From the NCBI GenBank assembly GCA_003647275.1, contig QMMN01000005.1:22704-86703 (forward strand): DNA of 64,000 nt, in the 5' to 3' direction. This DNA is from Deltaproteobacteria bacterium (GTDB lineage Bacteria > Desulfobacterota > Desulfobacteria > Desulfobacterales > C00003060). Position 1 is the first letter of the stretch; each line of letters starts with the position of its first letter. A program made the translations under genes and the position numbers. The notes under the pieces are model-generated. The model ran no database searches. It saw only the letters and a list, made by a program, of their open reading frames with translations, and had not been told where the DNA came from. This document shows, piece after piece, positions 36,006 through 44,926 of this stretch.

Positions 36006-36918
36006 GAATCGTAACCTCTGGTTCTAAGTGAATGCCAAACCGCTCGAACACGGTCTCCTGTATCTGTCTTATCAGGTCAAGCACGTCGGAAGCCTTAGCA
36101 TGCCCTTTGTTCACGATGAAATTGGCGTGTTTCGTTGAAACCTCAGCTTCGCCAACCCGACGCCCTTTCAAGCCTGCCTGGTCAATAAGCTCTCCAGCGG
36201 CCTTTTGTCCAGGTGGATTTCGAAACACGGACCCGGCACTGGGAAAGAATAGCGGTTGACTCGACCTTCGTCTCTTTTGCATGTGAACGGCCTCTTTTCG
36301 GAGGGCCTCACGATCTACATATTGTAGCTTGAACTGGCCACTCAAGATAATCGTACCTTTTTCCAGGTCCAGTCCCCTGTAAGAAAATCGAAGTTGCCCC
36401 CGACTCATGCTCACAACATCCCCATATCGGCCGAGCACTCTAATTGAGCTGGTCCTGTCGGCCATGCATGCTCCCCAAGCTCCTGCGTTCATTCGCAGGG
36501 CTCCACCTACAGTTCCCGGGATACCAAGCGTGAAGTTAAGCCCCCCCAGTCCCCGGTCAAGGGCATATTTACCGAGTCGACGAACCAAGACCGCTGCTCC
36601 TGCTGTTATCATGGCGCTGTTGTCATTAGCCTGGGGTACCAGGTGAATAGCCTCGAAGTCATCGGCCAACTTGAGCACGAGGCCTCTCATGCCCTCATCC
36701 CTGACCAACAGATTACTCCCCGCCCCTATGATTGTGATGGGGTATCCTCTGTCCCGAGCCCATATGACTACATCCCTTATTTCCTGCTCGGTTTTTACGG
36801 TAATAAGGGCGTCCACAGGCCCCCCGATTCTGAAAGTCGTATGACGCCACATCGGCTCGTCAAACAAGACGTGCGGGCCAAAATGCGCTATGAGCCAATT
36901 TTCATCTGCTTCATTCAT
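35983..36918 (-). CDS. murB: UDP-N-acetylenolpyruvoylglucosamine reductase
   Basis: FAD enzyme completing UDP-MurNAc synthesis. FAD-binding motifs are TTFRIGGPVDALI and IIGAGSNLLVRDEG. Catalytic regions include GIPGTVGGALRMNAGAWG, SYRGL and FFPSAGSVFRNPPG (Ser general acid). The VSTKHANFIVNKGHAKASDV segment identifies type II MurB. 311 aa is normal. No ddl gene lies between murB and ftsQ, unlike in E. coli. Confidence 0.98.
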   Translation of the reverse strand: MNEADENWLIAHFGPHVLFDEPMWRHTTFRIGGPVDALITVKTEQEIRDVVIWARDRGYPITIIGAGSNLLVRDEGMRGLVLKLADDFEAIHLVPQANDNSAMITAGAAVLVRRLGKYALDRGLGGLNFTLGIPGTVGGALRMNAGAWGACMADRTSSIRVLGRYGDVVSMSRGQLRFSYRGLDLEKGTIILSGQFKLQYVDREALRKEAVHMQKRRRSSQPLFFPSAGSVFRNPPGQKAAGELIDQAGLKGRRVGEAEVSTKHANFIVNKGHAKASDVLDLIRQIQETVFERFGIHLEPEVTILGEEAGS

Positions 36919-37017
36919 CGCAATATTTGTAAACGTTCAGCTATTGGCTGTGGGCTTTCAAAAGAAATGAAGGATAAAATGCAACACCTCCTAATGGCCA
37001 AAGCAACGCCTTCTTGC

Positions 37018-38400
37018 CTACACCGTAAGCTTTGACCACTCATCAAGAAACTGTTCCCCCACCTGCCAGACATTCCCCGCCCCCAGGGTCAACAGTATAT
37101 CCCCTTGCCTCAAGGTCTTCTTCAGATAGGATACGGCCGCATCCTGCCCATCATGAAAAACGACATCTTTGTGGCCATGCTGACGGATCTCCTCACAGAG
37201 GCTCTGGCTGTCCACGTTTTCTATCGGGGCCTCGCTTGCCGGGTAGATGGGCAGCACGACAAGGCTGTCCGCCTGGTAAAAGGCCCGCGTAAAATCGTTG
37301 AATAGCGCAGCAGTCCGCGAGTATCGATGAGGCTGAAACACCACGACAATCCGGCAATCTGGCCAGCACTGCCGTACCGCCTGGAGCGTCAGCCTAATCT
37401 CCGTTGGATGGTGTCCATAGTCATCCACAACGGTTACCCCTCGTGAAGTTCCCTTTACCTGGAGCCTGCGCTGGACCCCCTCAAGATCCTTAAGTGCATC
37501 CAGGATTGTATCAAAGGGAATCCCGAGTTCTATACCAATGGCAATGCTCGCCATAGAGTTATACACATTGTGAATGCCGGGAAGGTTCAGATCCACTGTG
37601 CCCAGGACCTCACCGCGGTGGGCTATACGGTACCGAGTTGTCAAACCTTCAAAGGTCACATCCTTGGCCTGATAATCTGCCTGGGACGTCATGCCATACG
37701 TGGTGAACCGTTTTTCAATCTTCGGGATCAAATCCTGAATCCCCTCGTTGTCCAAACACAGCACCGCCATGCCGTAAAAGGGGATCTTGTTAATAAAATC
37801 AAGAAATACCTGTTTGATTTTTTCCAGATCCCCGTAAAAGTCCAGGTGTTCGGCATCAATGTTCGTTACCACGCCAATGGTCGGAGAAAGCTTCAGAAAA
37901 GAGCCATCACTTTCGTCAGCCTCAGCAACGATAAATGCCCCTTGCCCAAGGCGGGCATTGCTTCCCAGGCTATCGAGTTTCCCGCCGATGACGACTGTCG
38001 GGTCAAATCCCCCCTGGTCAAGAACCGAAGCAATCATCCAGGTGGTTGTGGTTTTGCCATGGGCACCAGCCACGGCGATACTGTACTTGAGCCTCATTAG
38101 TTCTGCCAGCATCTCAGCCCTTGGGATAACCGGAACAATGGCCTCTTTGGCAGCCACGACCTCCGGGTTATCTGCCTCCACTGCTGAAGAAACCACTACG
38201 ACATCCGCGCCTTGAATGTGCTCCGGCCGGTGTCCTTGAAATATCGTCCCGCCAAGTTGGGCCAGGCGCGTTGTGATGTCAGTCAATCGCAGGTCAGAGC
38301 CGCTTACCTTATACCCCAGGTTCAAGAGGAGTTCCGCGATTCCGCTCATCCCAATTCCACCGATCCCAACAAAATGGATATGATATGATTTCTGATACAT
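37018..38400 (-). CDS. murC: UDP-N-acetylmuramate-L-alanine ligase
   Basis: Adds L-Ala to UDP-MurNAc with ATP. The N-terminal [15 protein letters not shown] binds UDP, the ATP loop is GAHGKTTT (112-119), and the C-terminal domain includes [10 protein letters not shown] and FQPHRYSRT. 460 aa is typical. Next in the cluster after murG with about 50 bases that contain heptad and AAAGTG-type repeats. Confidence 0.98.
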   Translation of the reverse strand: MYQKSYHIHFVGIGGIGMSGIAELLLNLGYKVSGSDLRLTDITTRLAQLGGTIFQGHRPEHIQGADVVVVSSAVEADNPEVVAAKEAIVPVIPRAEMLAELMRLKYSIAVAGAHGKTTTTWMIASVLDQGGFDPTVVIGGKLDSLGSNARLGQGAFIVAEADESDGSFLKLSPTIGVVTNIDAEHLDFYGDLEKIKQVFLDFINKIPFYGMAVLCLDNEGIQDLIPKIEKRFTTYGMTSQADYQAKDVTFEGLTTRYRIAHRGEVLGTVDLNLPGIHNVYNSMASIAIGIELGIPFDTILDALKDLEGVQRRLQVKGTSRGVTVVDDYGHHPTEIRLTLQAVRQCWPDCRIVVVFQPHRYSRTAALFNDFTRAFYQADSLVVLPIYPASEAPIENVDSQSLCEEIRQHGHKDVVFHDGQDAAVSYLKKTLRQGDILLTLGAGNVWQVGEQFLDEWSKLTV

Positions 38401-38401
38401 A

Positions 38402-38466
38402 TAAAGTGCCTAAAGTTAAAGTTTTATGGGCAAAGAGCAAATAACCAATGACTAATAACTCATCAC
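38402..38466. repeat. AAAGTG-type repeat and heptads between murG and murC
   Basis: One taaagtgcctaaagtt unit lies at 38402-38417. Four heptads follow at 38439-38466 (aaataac, caatgac, taataac, tcatcac), running over the last codons and stop of murG. Confidence 0.55.
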
Positions 38467-39537
38467 CACCAACCTTCGGCACTGGTCTACAATAACGTCT
38501 GCAGCATCAGGACGCGCAAGAGCCGATGTCCGCACTGCCATATCATGCAGGGCTTCAGGGTGCGATGCATAATGATCGAGTCTGTCGGCCAACAGAGCAC
38601 CATTCAAATCCTTTTCCAGGATAACCTCTGCCCCGCCAGCATCAGCCACATAACGGGCATTCATCTCCTGATGATTATTGGCTGCAAATGGGAACGGAAT
38701 GAAAATAGCAGGCTTGCCCTGTGCCATCAACTCCGACACAGTCGTGGCCCCGGCCCTGGATATGACCAGATCAGCCGAGCTGTAAGCCCTGCCCATGTCC
38801 GAAAAGAATGGCTCCACAGTAGCCTTTATCCCCCGCGTTTCATAAGCCTGTGCGACCCATGCTGCATCCTTGGTCCCGGTCTGATGGACAAAGGCCATCT
38901 TCTCCGGATTCTTTAAGCAATCAAGGGCCCCAACCACCGCACAGTTTACAGCATGAGCCCCCTGGCTGCCACCCAGCACCAAGACCGTAAATCGACCACT
39001 ATCCCTATCGTCCGATTTGCGTGTAAGGAGTTCGCGACGCACAGGGTTGCCTGTAATCAGTGTCTTCAAAGGCTTGAACATGCCCAGGTTATCCGGGAAG
39101 GAGATGAATATCTGGTCAGCAAAACGCCCGACGATTCGGTTCGTCAAACCTGGCAAAAGATTCTGTTCATGGATAACGATCTTTTTCCGCATGAGTCTTG
39201 CCGCCAAGGCCACGGGTCCTGAGGCATACCCCCCAACGCCGATGATGATGTCAGGATTAAACCGCCAGATAATGCGCAAGCCCTGCCATACTCCCATGGG
39301 GATCTTGAACAACGATCGGACCTGTCGCCAGAATCCTCGTCCTTTAAAACCTTCGGCTACAATATCCACGTGATCAAATCCTTTCTTTGAAAGAGTAGAA
39401 ACTTCCATGGGATTGCGAGTCCCCACAAACACAATTTCAACTCCAGGTTCCCTGTTTCTGAACGCCTCAGCAAGAGCGATTCCAGGGAAAAGATGCCCCC
39501 CTGTGCCGCCCCCAGCAATAAGAACCCTCATGATCAC
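38452..39537 (-). CDS. murG: UDP-GlcNAc:lipid I GlcNAc transferase
   Basis: Peripheral membrane glycosyltransferase producing lipid II. GGGTGGHLFPGIALAEA, VGGYASGPVALAARLM, IHEQNLLPGLTNR and SRAGATTVSELMAQGKPAIFIPFPFAANNHQ are all family signatures. The frame opens with GTG at 39537, overlapping the ftsW stop; the ATG two codons later is an alternative. 361 aa is typical. Its last codons lie inside a heptad repeat. Confidence 0.98.
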   Translation of the reverse strand: MIMRVLIAGGGTGGHLFPGIALAEAFRNREPGVEIVFVGTRNPMEVSTLSKKGFDHVDIVAEGFKGRGFWRQVRSLFKIPMGVWQGLRIIWRFNPDIIIGVGGYASGPVALAARLMRKKIVIHEQNLLPGLTNRIVGRFADQIFISFPDNLGMFKPLKTLITGNPVRRELLTRKSDDRDSGRFTVLVLGGSQGAHAVNCAVVGALDCLKNPEKMAFVHQTGTKDAAWVAQAYETRGIKATVEPFFSDMGRAYSSADLVISRAGATTVSELMAQGKPAIFIPFPFAANNHQEMNARYVADAGGAEVILEKDLNGALLADRLDHYASHPEALHDMAVRTSALARPDAADVIVDQCRRLVVMSY

Positions 39538-40649
39538 ACTGCCTGTCGGGCTGATATATTCATCAATATCCCAACTGCTGCGGCATTCATGACAAGGGAT
39601 GTGCCCCCATAGCTAACAAACGGGAGCGTCAACCCCTTCGTGGGCAACAAGCCCATGGTGACACCTACGTTGACACACACCTGGAGGCCGAGGGCGGAAA
39701 TCAACCCAACAGCTAAATAAGTTGCAAAAAGATCTCGGGCTTTCATCGCCACAACAATCCCCCGCCAAAGTATCATGGCATAAAGCCCCATGACAAGGCA
39801 CACCCCCACGAGACCTAATTCCTCTCCCAGCACTGAAAAGATAAAGTCAGTATGGGGCTCCGGCAGATAGAAAAGTTTCTGGTAACTATTTCCGATGCCT
39901 GTACCAAAAACCCCCCCTGATCCAAAAGCCATCAATGAATGCACGATCTGATATCCGGCATCGCTCTGGTATGTCCACGGGTCGAGAAAGCTTGTGAGTC
40001 GCCTCAGGCGGTATCCCGCATGAATTAGTATGTAGTAAGCAATAGGGAGCATTCCTGCCACTGCTGTCAAAAGATAACTCAGGCGCACCCCACCCACAAA
40101 GAGCATCGTCCATACAACGAAGACGAGCATCGCTGCCATCCCAAAGTCGGGCTGCATAACAATGAGGGCGCCAAAAGTTGCTAATACAACAACATGGGGA
40201 AGGAAGCCGACGGCAAATACCTTGATCTTTTCCTGTTTTTTGCTCATAGAGTAGGCCAAGTAGATGACTAGGGCCAGCCTCGCAAATTCTGATGGTTGAA
40301 AGGAAAGCCCAAAAACTTTCAACCAGCGTCTGGCACCCCCAACCGGATGCCCCACCCCAGGCAAGTAAAGGGCAACGAGCAGCAAAAAAGCAACGACAAG
40401 GATCGGGTATGCCATCTTCCTGTAAAAAAGGTATGGCACATGCCGACAGATAATGAGAACCAGGATTGCTGCGAGGGCATACACCACCTGCCTTTTGAAA
40501 AAGTAGGCACCGCTTCCAAATCGCTTCAGGGAAACAACTGAACTTGCACTGTAGACCATCACCACGCCGATCCCGAGCAGCAGTAGCATCCCCAGCAAGA
40601 GGAAACCGTCATAGCCACCACGATCTTTTGTTTGGTTGTTATCGGTCAT
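39534..40649 (-). CDS. ftsW: Lipid II polymerase FtsW (SEDS family)
   Basis: Polytopic septal peptidoglycan glycosyltransferase. About ten hydrophobic segments are visible. SEDS motifs include VYSASSVVSLKRFG, GGARRWLKVFGLSFQPSEFARLALVIYLA, PEPHTDFIFSVLGEELGLVG and GLTLPFVSYGGTSLVMNAAAVGILMNIS. 371 aa is typical. Its ATG lies inside heptad repeats at 40638-40658. It pairs with FtsI, encoded in the same cluster. Confidence 0.98.
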   Translation of the reverse strand: MTDNNQTKDRGGYDGFLLLGMLLLLGIGVVMVYSASSVVSLKRFGSGAYFFKRQVVYALAAILVLIICRHVPYLFYRKMAYPILVVAFLLLVALYLPGVGHPVGGARRWLKVFGLSFQPSEFARLALVIYLAYSMSKKQEKIKVFAVGFLPHVVVLATFGALIVMQPDFGMAAMLVFVVWTMLFVGGVRLSYLLTAVAGMLPIAYYILIHAGYRLRRLTSFLDPWTYQSDAGYQIVHSLMAFGSGGVFGTGIGNSYQKLFYLPEPHTDFIFSVLGEELGLVGVCLVMGLYAMILWRGIVVAMKARDLFATYLAVGLISALGLQVCVNVGVTMGLLPTKGLTLPFVSYGGTSLVMNAAAVGILMNISARQAV

Positions 40650-40658
40650 TGGTCAGTA
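40638..40658. repeat. Heptad tandem repeat over the ftsW start
   Basis: Units gttatcg, gtcattg and gtcagta; the ftsW start codon (40647-40649) is within the second unit. Confidence 0.55.
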
Positions 40659-40660
40659 AC

Positions 40661-40778
40661 GGAGTGCCTAAAGTGAACTAAAGTGCCTAAAGTTAAAGGA
40701 AGAAAACGAATCTCAAAAAGGGTTTCTTCAAGTCCTCAACTTTAGCTCACTTTAGGCATTTTAGGCACTTTAGCTCAC
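40661..40778. repeat. Large inverted repeat of AAAGTG units between murD and ftsW
   Basis: Left arm: units of taaagtg repeated with 9-10-bp spacing (40664-40698). Right arm: the reverse complement units ctttagctca, ctttaggcat and ctttagctca (40739-40778). Together they could form a long hairpin in the transcript. Related single-arm copies lie at 38402 and 44850. Confidence 0.6.
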
Positions 40779-40788
40779 TTCTCCACGG

Positions 40789-40830
40789 TCAATTCTCAAT
40801 CGCCAATCATCAATCCTCAATCGTCAATCC
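40789..40830. repeat. Heptad tandem repeat (6 units) over the murD stop
   Basis: Units tcaattc, tcaatcg, ccaatca, tcaatcc, tcaatcg, tcaatcc. The last codons and stop of murD (from 40810) are encoded within them. Confidence 0.65.
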
Positions 40831-42237
40831 TCTCACTGCCTCACAAAATGCCTTACCTCGTTCGGCATAATCAGTGAACATGTCAAAACTGGAGCACCCG
40901 GGCGACAGTAGCACGATGTCACCGGGAACTGCTGCCTGGTAGGCCAGATGAACCGCCTCACGGAGGGTCCTTGTCCCTTCACAGTGCGTTAGCCCTCCCA
41001 CGGCGCTCAAGATCTTTTCGCGAGCCTCCCCAATGGCAATGAGTCTTTTGACCCGTTTCTTTATAGGCTCCTTGAGCAGTGCGTAACTGCCACTCTTATC
41101 TCTGCCCCCCATGATCAAGATCACCGGCAAGTCAAAACTCTCAAGGGCCCGTTTGACAGCATCGACATTGGTCGCCTTGGAGTCATTGTAGTACTGGATA
41201 CCATTGACGTGCCCAATATATTCCAACCGGTGATGTAGGCCCTCATAGGTGTCCAGCGCCCTCTGGACCCCTGCACTGTCAGCACCTGCAACCAGCGCTG
41301 CCAGGCTTGCAGCCGCAGCATTCTCCAGATTGTGCTCTCCCTTAAGCCTAAACTTGGCCAGACTCAGAATGACAGGAGCCTTTCCGGGAAGGCTGCAGGT
41401 CATCTCCTTCCCTCGGATCACAATACCATCACGGGCCCCTGACACGAAGTGGTGTGTTTTGGCGCAGGCTTCACTTTGTGTCAAGCCGTCAGGCGAAACC
41501 TCTGCGCTATCGATGTTAAAATAAAGTCTTCGGCCAGGAATAACTGATTCAAGTTCGACAACTGCAGGGTCCCTCCCGTTTAAGATTGCCACATCTGTAC
41601 TTTGTTGATTTTTGAACAGTCTTCCTTTTGAATGCATATAGTGACGGAAATCGGTGTAACGATCGAGATGGTCTTCAGTAATGTTCAAAAGAACGCCTAC
41701 TTTGGGCCTGAAGCTCTCAATGGTATCAAGCTGAAAACTGCTGATCTCGGCTACAATCACATCAGCATGTATGCCGGCGTTAAGGTAGTCGATCAGCGGC
41801 GTGCCTATATTGCCTCCCACAAAGACCTCACAGCCAGAAGCCTTCAACATCTCTCCAATAAGACGTGTAGTCGTGGTCTTGCCATTGGTGCCGGTTATGG
41901 CGACAATCGGTTCCCTTATGTAGCGGGCAGCCAATTCCACCTCCCCAATCACTGATATCCCTGCCCTTCTTGCTGCTTCCAAGGGTGCTATGGTGTCTGA
42001 CACACCGGGACTTACCACAATAAGGTCGGATTCCGTAAAATCTTCGACCTTGTGCGCCCCAAGCTTCAGGCAAATGCCCATGGTAAGGGCCTCCTGTGCA
42101 TAGGGGCCAAGTTCATCCTTTTCCCTCAGGTCGGTTGCTGTAACTTGCGCCCCCTGGTCTTTCAAGAACCGTGCGACCGAGAGCCCTGTCCGGGCCAGAC
42201 CAACCACTAAGATCTTCTTGTTTTCCAAATTTAACAA
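40810..42237 (-). CDS. murD: UDP-N-acetylmuramoyl-L-alanine-D-glutamate ligase
   Basis: Adds D-Glu to UDP-MurNAc-L-Ala. N-terminal LVVGLARTGLSVARFL, ATP loop GTNGKTTT (116-123), NITEDHLDRY, and C-terminal YYNDSKATNVDAV and LLSPGCSSFDMFTDYAERGKAF are diagnostic. 475 aa is slightly long. The C-terminal residues LTIED are written by heptad repeat units, so the tail may differ from relatives. mraY ends 8 bases upstream. Confidence 0.98.
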   Translation of the reverse strand: MLNLENKKILVVGLARTGLSVARFLKDQGAQVTATDLREKDELGPYAQEALTMGICLKLGAHKVEDFTESDLIVVSPGVSDTIAPLEAARRAGISVIGEVELAARYIREPIVAITGTNGKTTTTRLIGEMLKASGCEVFVGGNIGTPLIDYLNAGIHADVIVAEISSFQLDTIESFRPKVGVLLNITEDHLDRYTDFRHYMHSKGRLFKNQQSTDVAILNGRDPAVVELESVIPGRRLYFNIDSAEVSPDGLTQSEACAKTHHFVSGARDGIVIRGKEMTCSLPGKAPVILSLAKFRLKGEHNLENAAAASLAALVAGADSAGVQRALDTYEGLHHRLEYIGHVNGIQYYNDSKATNVDAVKRALESFDLPVILIMGGRDKSGSYALLKEPIKKRVKRLIAIGEAREKILSAVGGLTHCEGTRTLREAVHLAYQAAVPGDIVLLSPGCSSFDMFTDYAERGKAFCEAVRGLTIED

Positions 42238-42245
42238 CGTATTTT

Positions 42246-43325
42246 CTATCGCAATTTGAGCGTACTGATCGACAGCAAGCCCAAGATAATGGCAACAATC
42301 CAGAACCTCACAATCACCTTGGGCTCAGGCCATCCCTTTAACTCAAAGTGGTGATGGATAGGAGCCATCCTGAAAATGCGACGCCCATTGGTGACCTTGA
42401 AAAACCCCACCTGAAAGATAACGGATAGGGCCTCTACAACAAAAATACCACCCACAAGGGCCAGGAGAATTTCATGTTTCGTAATCACCGCAACCGTTCC
42501 CAAGGCTCCACCCAGAGGAAGCGATCCCACATCTCCCATGAATATCTGGGCTGGATAGGCGTTATACCAGAGAAATCCCATGCCAGCCCCCACTAAAGCT
42601 GCGCAAAATACAGCCAGTTCCCCGCTCCCCGCCACATATTGAATCTGAAGATAATTGGCGATTTTCACATGGCCTGCCACATATGACAGCACCACATAGG
42701 TGGCAGCAGCCACGGTCATAGGTCCGATGGCGAGACCATCCAGACCGTCTGTCAAATTCACCGCATTAGACGTTCCTACAATCACCATGGTGGCAAAAAG
42801 GATGTAGGCCCAGCCAAGATCAAGTTCTACTTTTTTCAAAAAAGGAACGCTCACCTGGGTATCGAAATCGGCACGTGCATAAAGAAGCCCACCTACGAGC
42901 AACCCGATGGCCACCTGGATCACAATCTTGGTTCGTCCTGGGAGCCCCTTGCTTTCCTTCCTAATCTGCATCAGGTAGTCATCTACGAACCCGATAGCGC
43001 CATAGCTAATCGTCACAAGGAGTACGATCCACACAAAGAAATTGGTCAGGTCGGCCCAAAGAAGTGTAGCTGTCACAATGGCAAAGAGGATCAACAGCCC
43101 ACCCATGGTCGGCGTGCCAGTCTTGGTCTTGTGAGCTGGAGGACCGTCTGTTCTCACATATTGGCCTATCCGCCGAGCTGTAAGTTTTCTTATCACCCAT
43201 GGCCCTAACAACCAACAGATCAAAAAGGCGGTGAGGCTGGCATAAATGCTCCGAAATGTAATGTAGCGAAATACATTAAATGCCGAAAAAGTTATATGGA
43301 GCGGATACAGTAAGTGATAAAGCAT
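42246..43325 (-). CDS. mraY: Phospho-MurNAc-pentapeptide translocase MraY
   Basis: Integral membrane enzyme making lipid I. About ten TM segments. Motifs [67 protein letters not shown] and [24 protein letters not shown] are all present. 359 aa is normal. The N-terminus [23 protein letters not shown] is also typical. It lies between murF and murD. Confidence 0.99.
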   Translation of the reverse strand: MLYHLLYPLHITFSAFNVFRYITFRSIYASLTAFLICWLLGPWVIRKLTARRIGQYVRTDGPPAHKTKTGTPTMGGLLILFAIVTATLLWADLTNFFVWIVLLVTISYGAIGFVDDYLMQIRKESKGLPGRTKIVIQVAIGLLVGGLLYARADFDTQVSVPFLKKVELDLGWAYILFATMVIVGTSNAVNLTDGLDGLAIGPMTVAAATYVVLSYVAGHVKIANYLQIQYVAGSGELAVFCAALVGAGMGFLWYNAYPAQIFMGDVGSLPLGGALGTVAVITKHEILLALVGGIFVVEALSVIFQVGFFKVTNGRRIFRMAPIHHHFELKGWPEPKVIVRFWIVAIILGLLSISTLKLR

Positions 43326-43333
43326 GTCGGGTT

Positions 43334-43354
43334 CGTTATTCCTTATTTGTTATT
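43334..43354. repeat. Heptad tandem repeat (3 units) upstream of mraY
   Basis: Units cgttatt, ccttatt and tgttatt in the gap of about 85 bases between murF and mraY. Confidence 0.5.
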
Positions 43355-43410
43355 CGTCTGCCGCAGCTCGTCACGGTTGACGTCCCATGGTTGCCGAAAC
43401 GAACGGCGTT

Positions 43411-44832
43411 TCACAATTCACGTTTTCCGATCTCCGAGCGCAGTCCTTGAACCACCTTTTCCATGGCCATAAGGCGGGATCCCTTCACCAAGATCCAGTC
43501 GCCGGGTCCCAGTCGACCCTTAAGGACTTCCACGATCTGTTCCTGTGTTCCGATAAAGATTTTTCGATGGTCCATACCTGCCCCTGCGGCACCTTCGGCC
43601 ACTGTACTTGCAAACTCACCTGTGACATAAAGGCCTGCCATGCCGGTGCGGCTCGCCAAGATGCCAATCTCCTTGTGGGCGTCTCGGGCGTGGGGCCCAA
43701 GTTCTAGCATATCACCCATAATCAAGATACCTCTGCCGTTGCCCTTTAGGGAGCGCAGCGTCTCAATCGCTACGGCCACAGATCCCGGATTGGCATTATA
43801 GGTGTCATCGATCAGGTGAATGCCCCCAGGAAGTGTTGAGATCTCCATACGCCCTGGGAGCGGGACAGTGCTTTCCAGGCCTTTTTTTACCTCCTCTATT
43901 GAAAGGCCAAGTCGATACCCTACAGCTGATGCAGCGAGAGCATTATAAATGGCACCCTTGCCGGGAATCTTTAAGTACACACGTACCGACTCGTCATACC
44001 AGCAAAGATCAAAGGAAGAACCTGAACGGGTCTGTGATACCGGGGTTCCCCATACTTCAGCTGAACTGTAAATCCCAAAGGACACCACGCGTCCGTCAAA
44101 CTGCTCCGCCAGCCTGCAAACCCTCTGGTCATCAATATTTAACACTGCTGTGCCCTGTTCCCCCAGCCCCTCAAGGAGTTCACCTTTGGCCTTGATGACC
44201 CCATCGATATCTTTCACACCCTCCAGATGACCAGCTTCTATATTGGTAATCACACCCAGGTCAGGATGAGCGATTTCAGAAAGTCGGCGGATTTCACCTG
44301 CCCGATTCATGGCAAGTTCAAGCACAGCCCATTCATGGCTGTCGTTCAAGCCCAACAGGGTGAGGGGTAATCCAACCAGGTTGTTGAAGTTGCCTGGCGT
44401 CTTTAACACCTCAAAGGCTTGGCCCAGCACTGAAGCTGTCATCTCCTTGGTCGTGGTTTTACCATTGGTACCGGTTATGGCGACCACCGAAACCTGGCTC
44501 TGTCGGCGATGAAAGGCAGCCAAGTCCCCAAGAGCCCTTAGGGTATCTGGCACAGCAATCCAGAGTTCCTCACCCCTGGGCACGGGGGATGCCATGCTGA
44601 AATAGTCCTCAGCCACCAGCACACCCAAGGCCCCCTTGGCAAGGGCCTCCCCCAAAAAGTTGTGTCCATCATGCTTTTGTCCTGCAATGGCTACGAAAAG
44701 ATCGCCTGCATTGATAGTCCGGGAATCAATGGAAATACCCTGAAATCGAATCTCCTCGTCCCCATATACCAAGCGCCCACCTGTCGCCTGCAAGACATCT
44801 GAAGCGTTCCAGGTCCTTGAGTCATTAGTCAT
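43411..44832 (-). CDS. murF: UDP-N-acetylmuramoyl-tripeptide-D-alanyl-D-alanine ligase
   Basis: Adds the D-Ala-D-Ala dipeptide. FQGISIDSRTINAGDLFVAIAGQKHDGHNF, ATP loop GTNGKTTT (121-128), GNFNNLVGLPLTLL, ELAMNRAGEIRRLSEIAHPD and LIDDTYNANPGSV are family hallmarks. 473 aa is normal. The first codons (MTND) lie within heptad repeats, so the exact start relative to relatives deserves caution. Confidence 0.98.
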   Translation of the reverse strand: MTNDSRTWNASDVLQATGGRLVYGDEEIRFQGISIDSRTINAGDLFVAIAGQKHDGHNFLGEALAKGALGVLVAEDYFSMASPVPRGEELWIAVPDTLRALGDLAAFHRRQSQVSVVAITGTNGKTTTKEMTASVLGQAFEVLKTPGNFNNLVGLPLTLLGLNDSHEWAVLELAMNRAGEIRRLSEIAHPDLGVITNIEAGHLEGVKDIDGVIKAKGELLEGLGEQGTAVLNIDDQRVCRLAEQFDGRVVSFGIYSSAEVWGTPVSQTRSGSSFDLCWYDESVRVYLKIPGKGAIYNALAASAVGYRLGLSIEEVKKGLESTVPLPGRMEISTLPGGIHLIDDTYNANPGSVAVAIETLRSLKGNGRGILIMGDMLELGPHARDAHKEIGILASRTGMAGLYVTGEFASTVAEGAAGAGMDHRKIFIGTQEQIVEVLKGRLGPGDWILVKGSRLMAMEKVVQGLRSEIGKREL

Positions 44833-44882
44833 TGGTCATTAGTCATCAGTAAAAGTGAACTAAAGTGAGCTAAAGTTAAAGC
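44821..44882. repeat. Heptads and AAAGTG units at the murF start
   Basis: Heptads gtcatta, gtcattg, gtcatta, gtcatca (44821-44848) span the murF start codon. Three AAAGTG/AAAGTT units of 10-bp period follow at about 44850-44880. Confidence 0.6.
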
Positions 44883-44926
44883 CCTTAATTCCCAACTTAC
44901 TCAATTCCAAAATCGAAAATTACTGC

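Noticed and set aside
40661..40830. CRISPR-like array
   Set aside because: Units are only 7-10 bp, vary in sequence and have no spacers; these are tandem or inverted short repeats.
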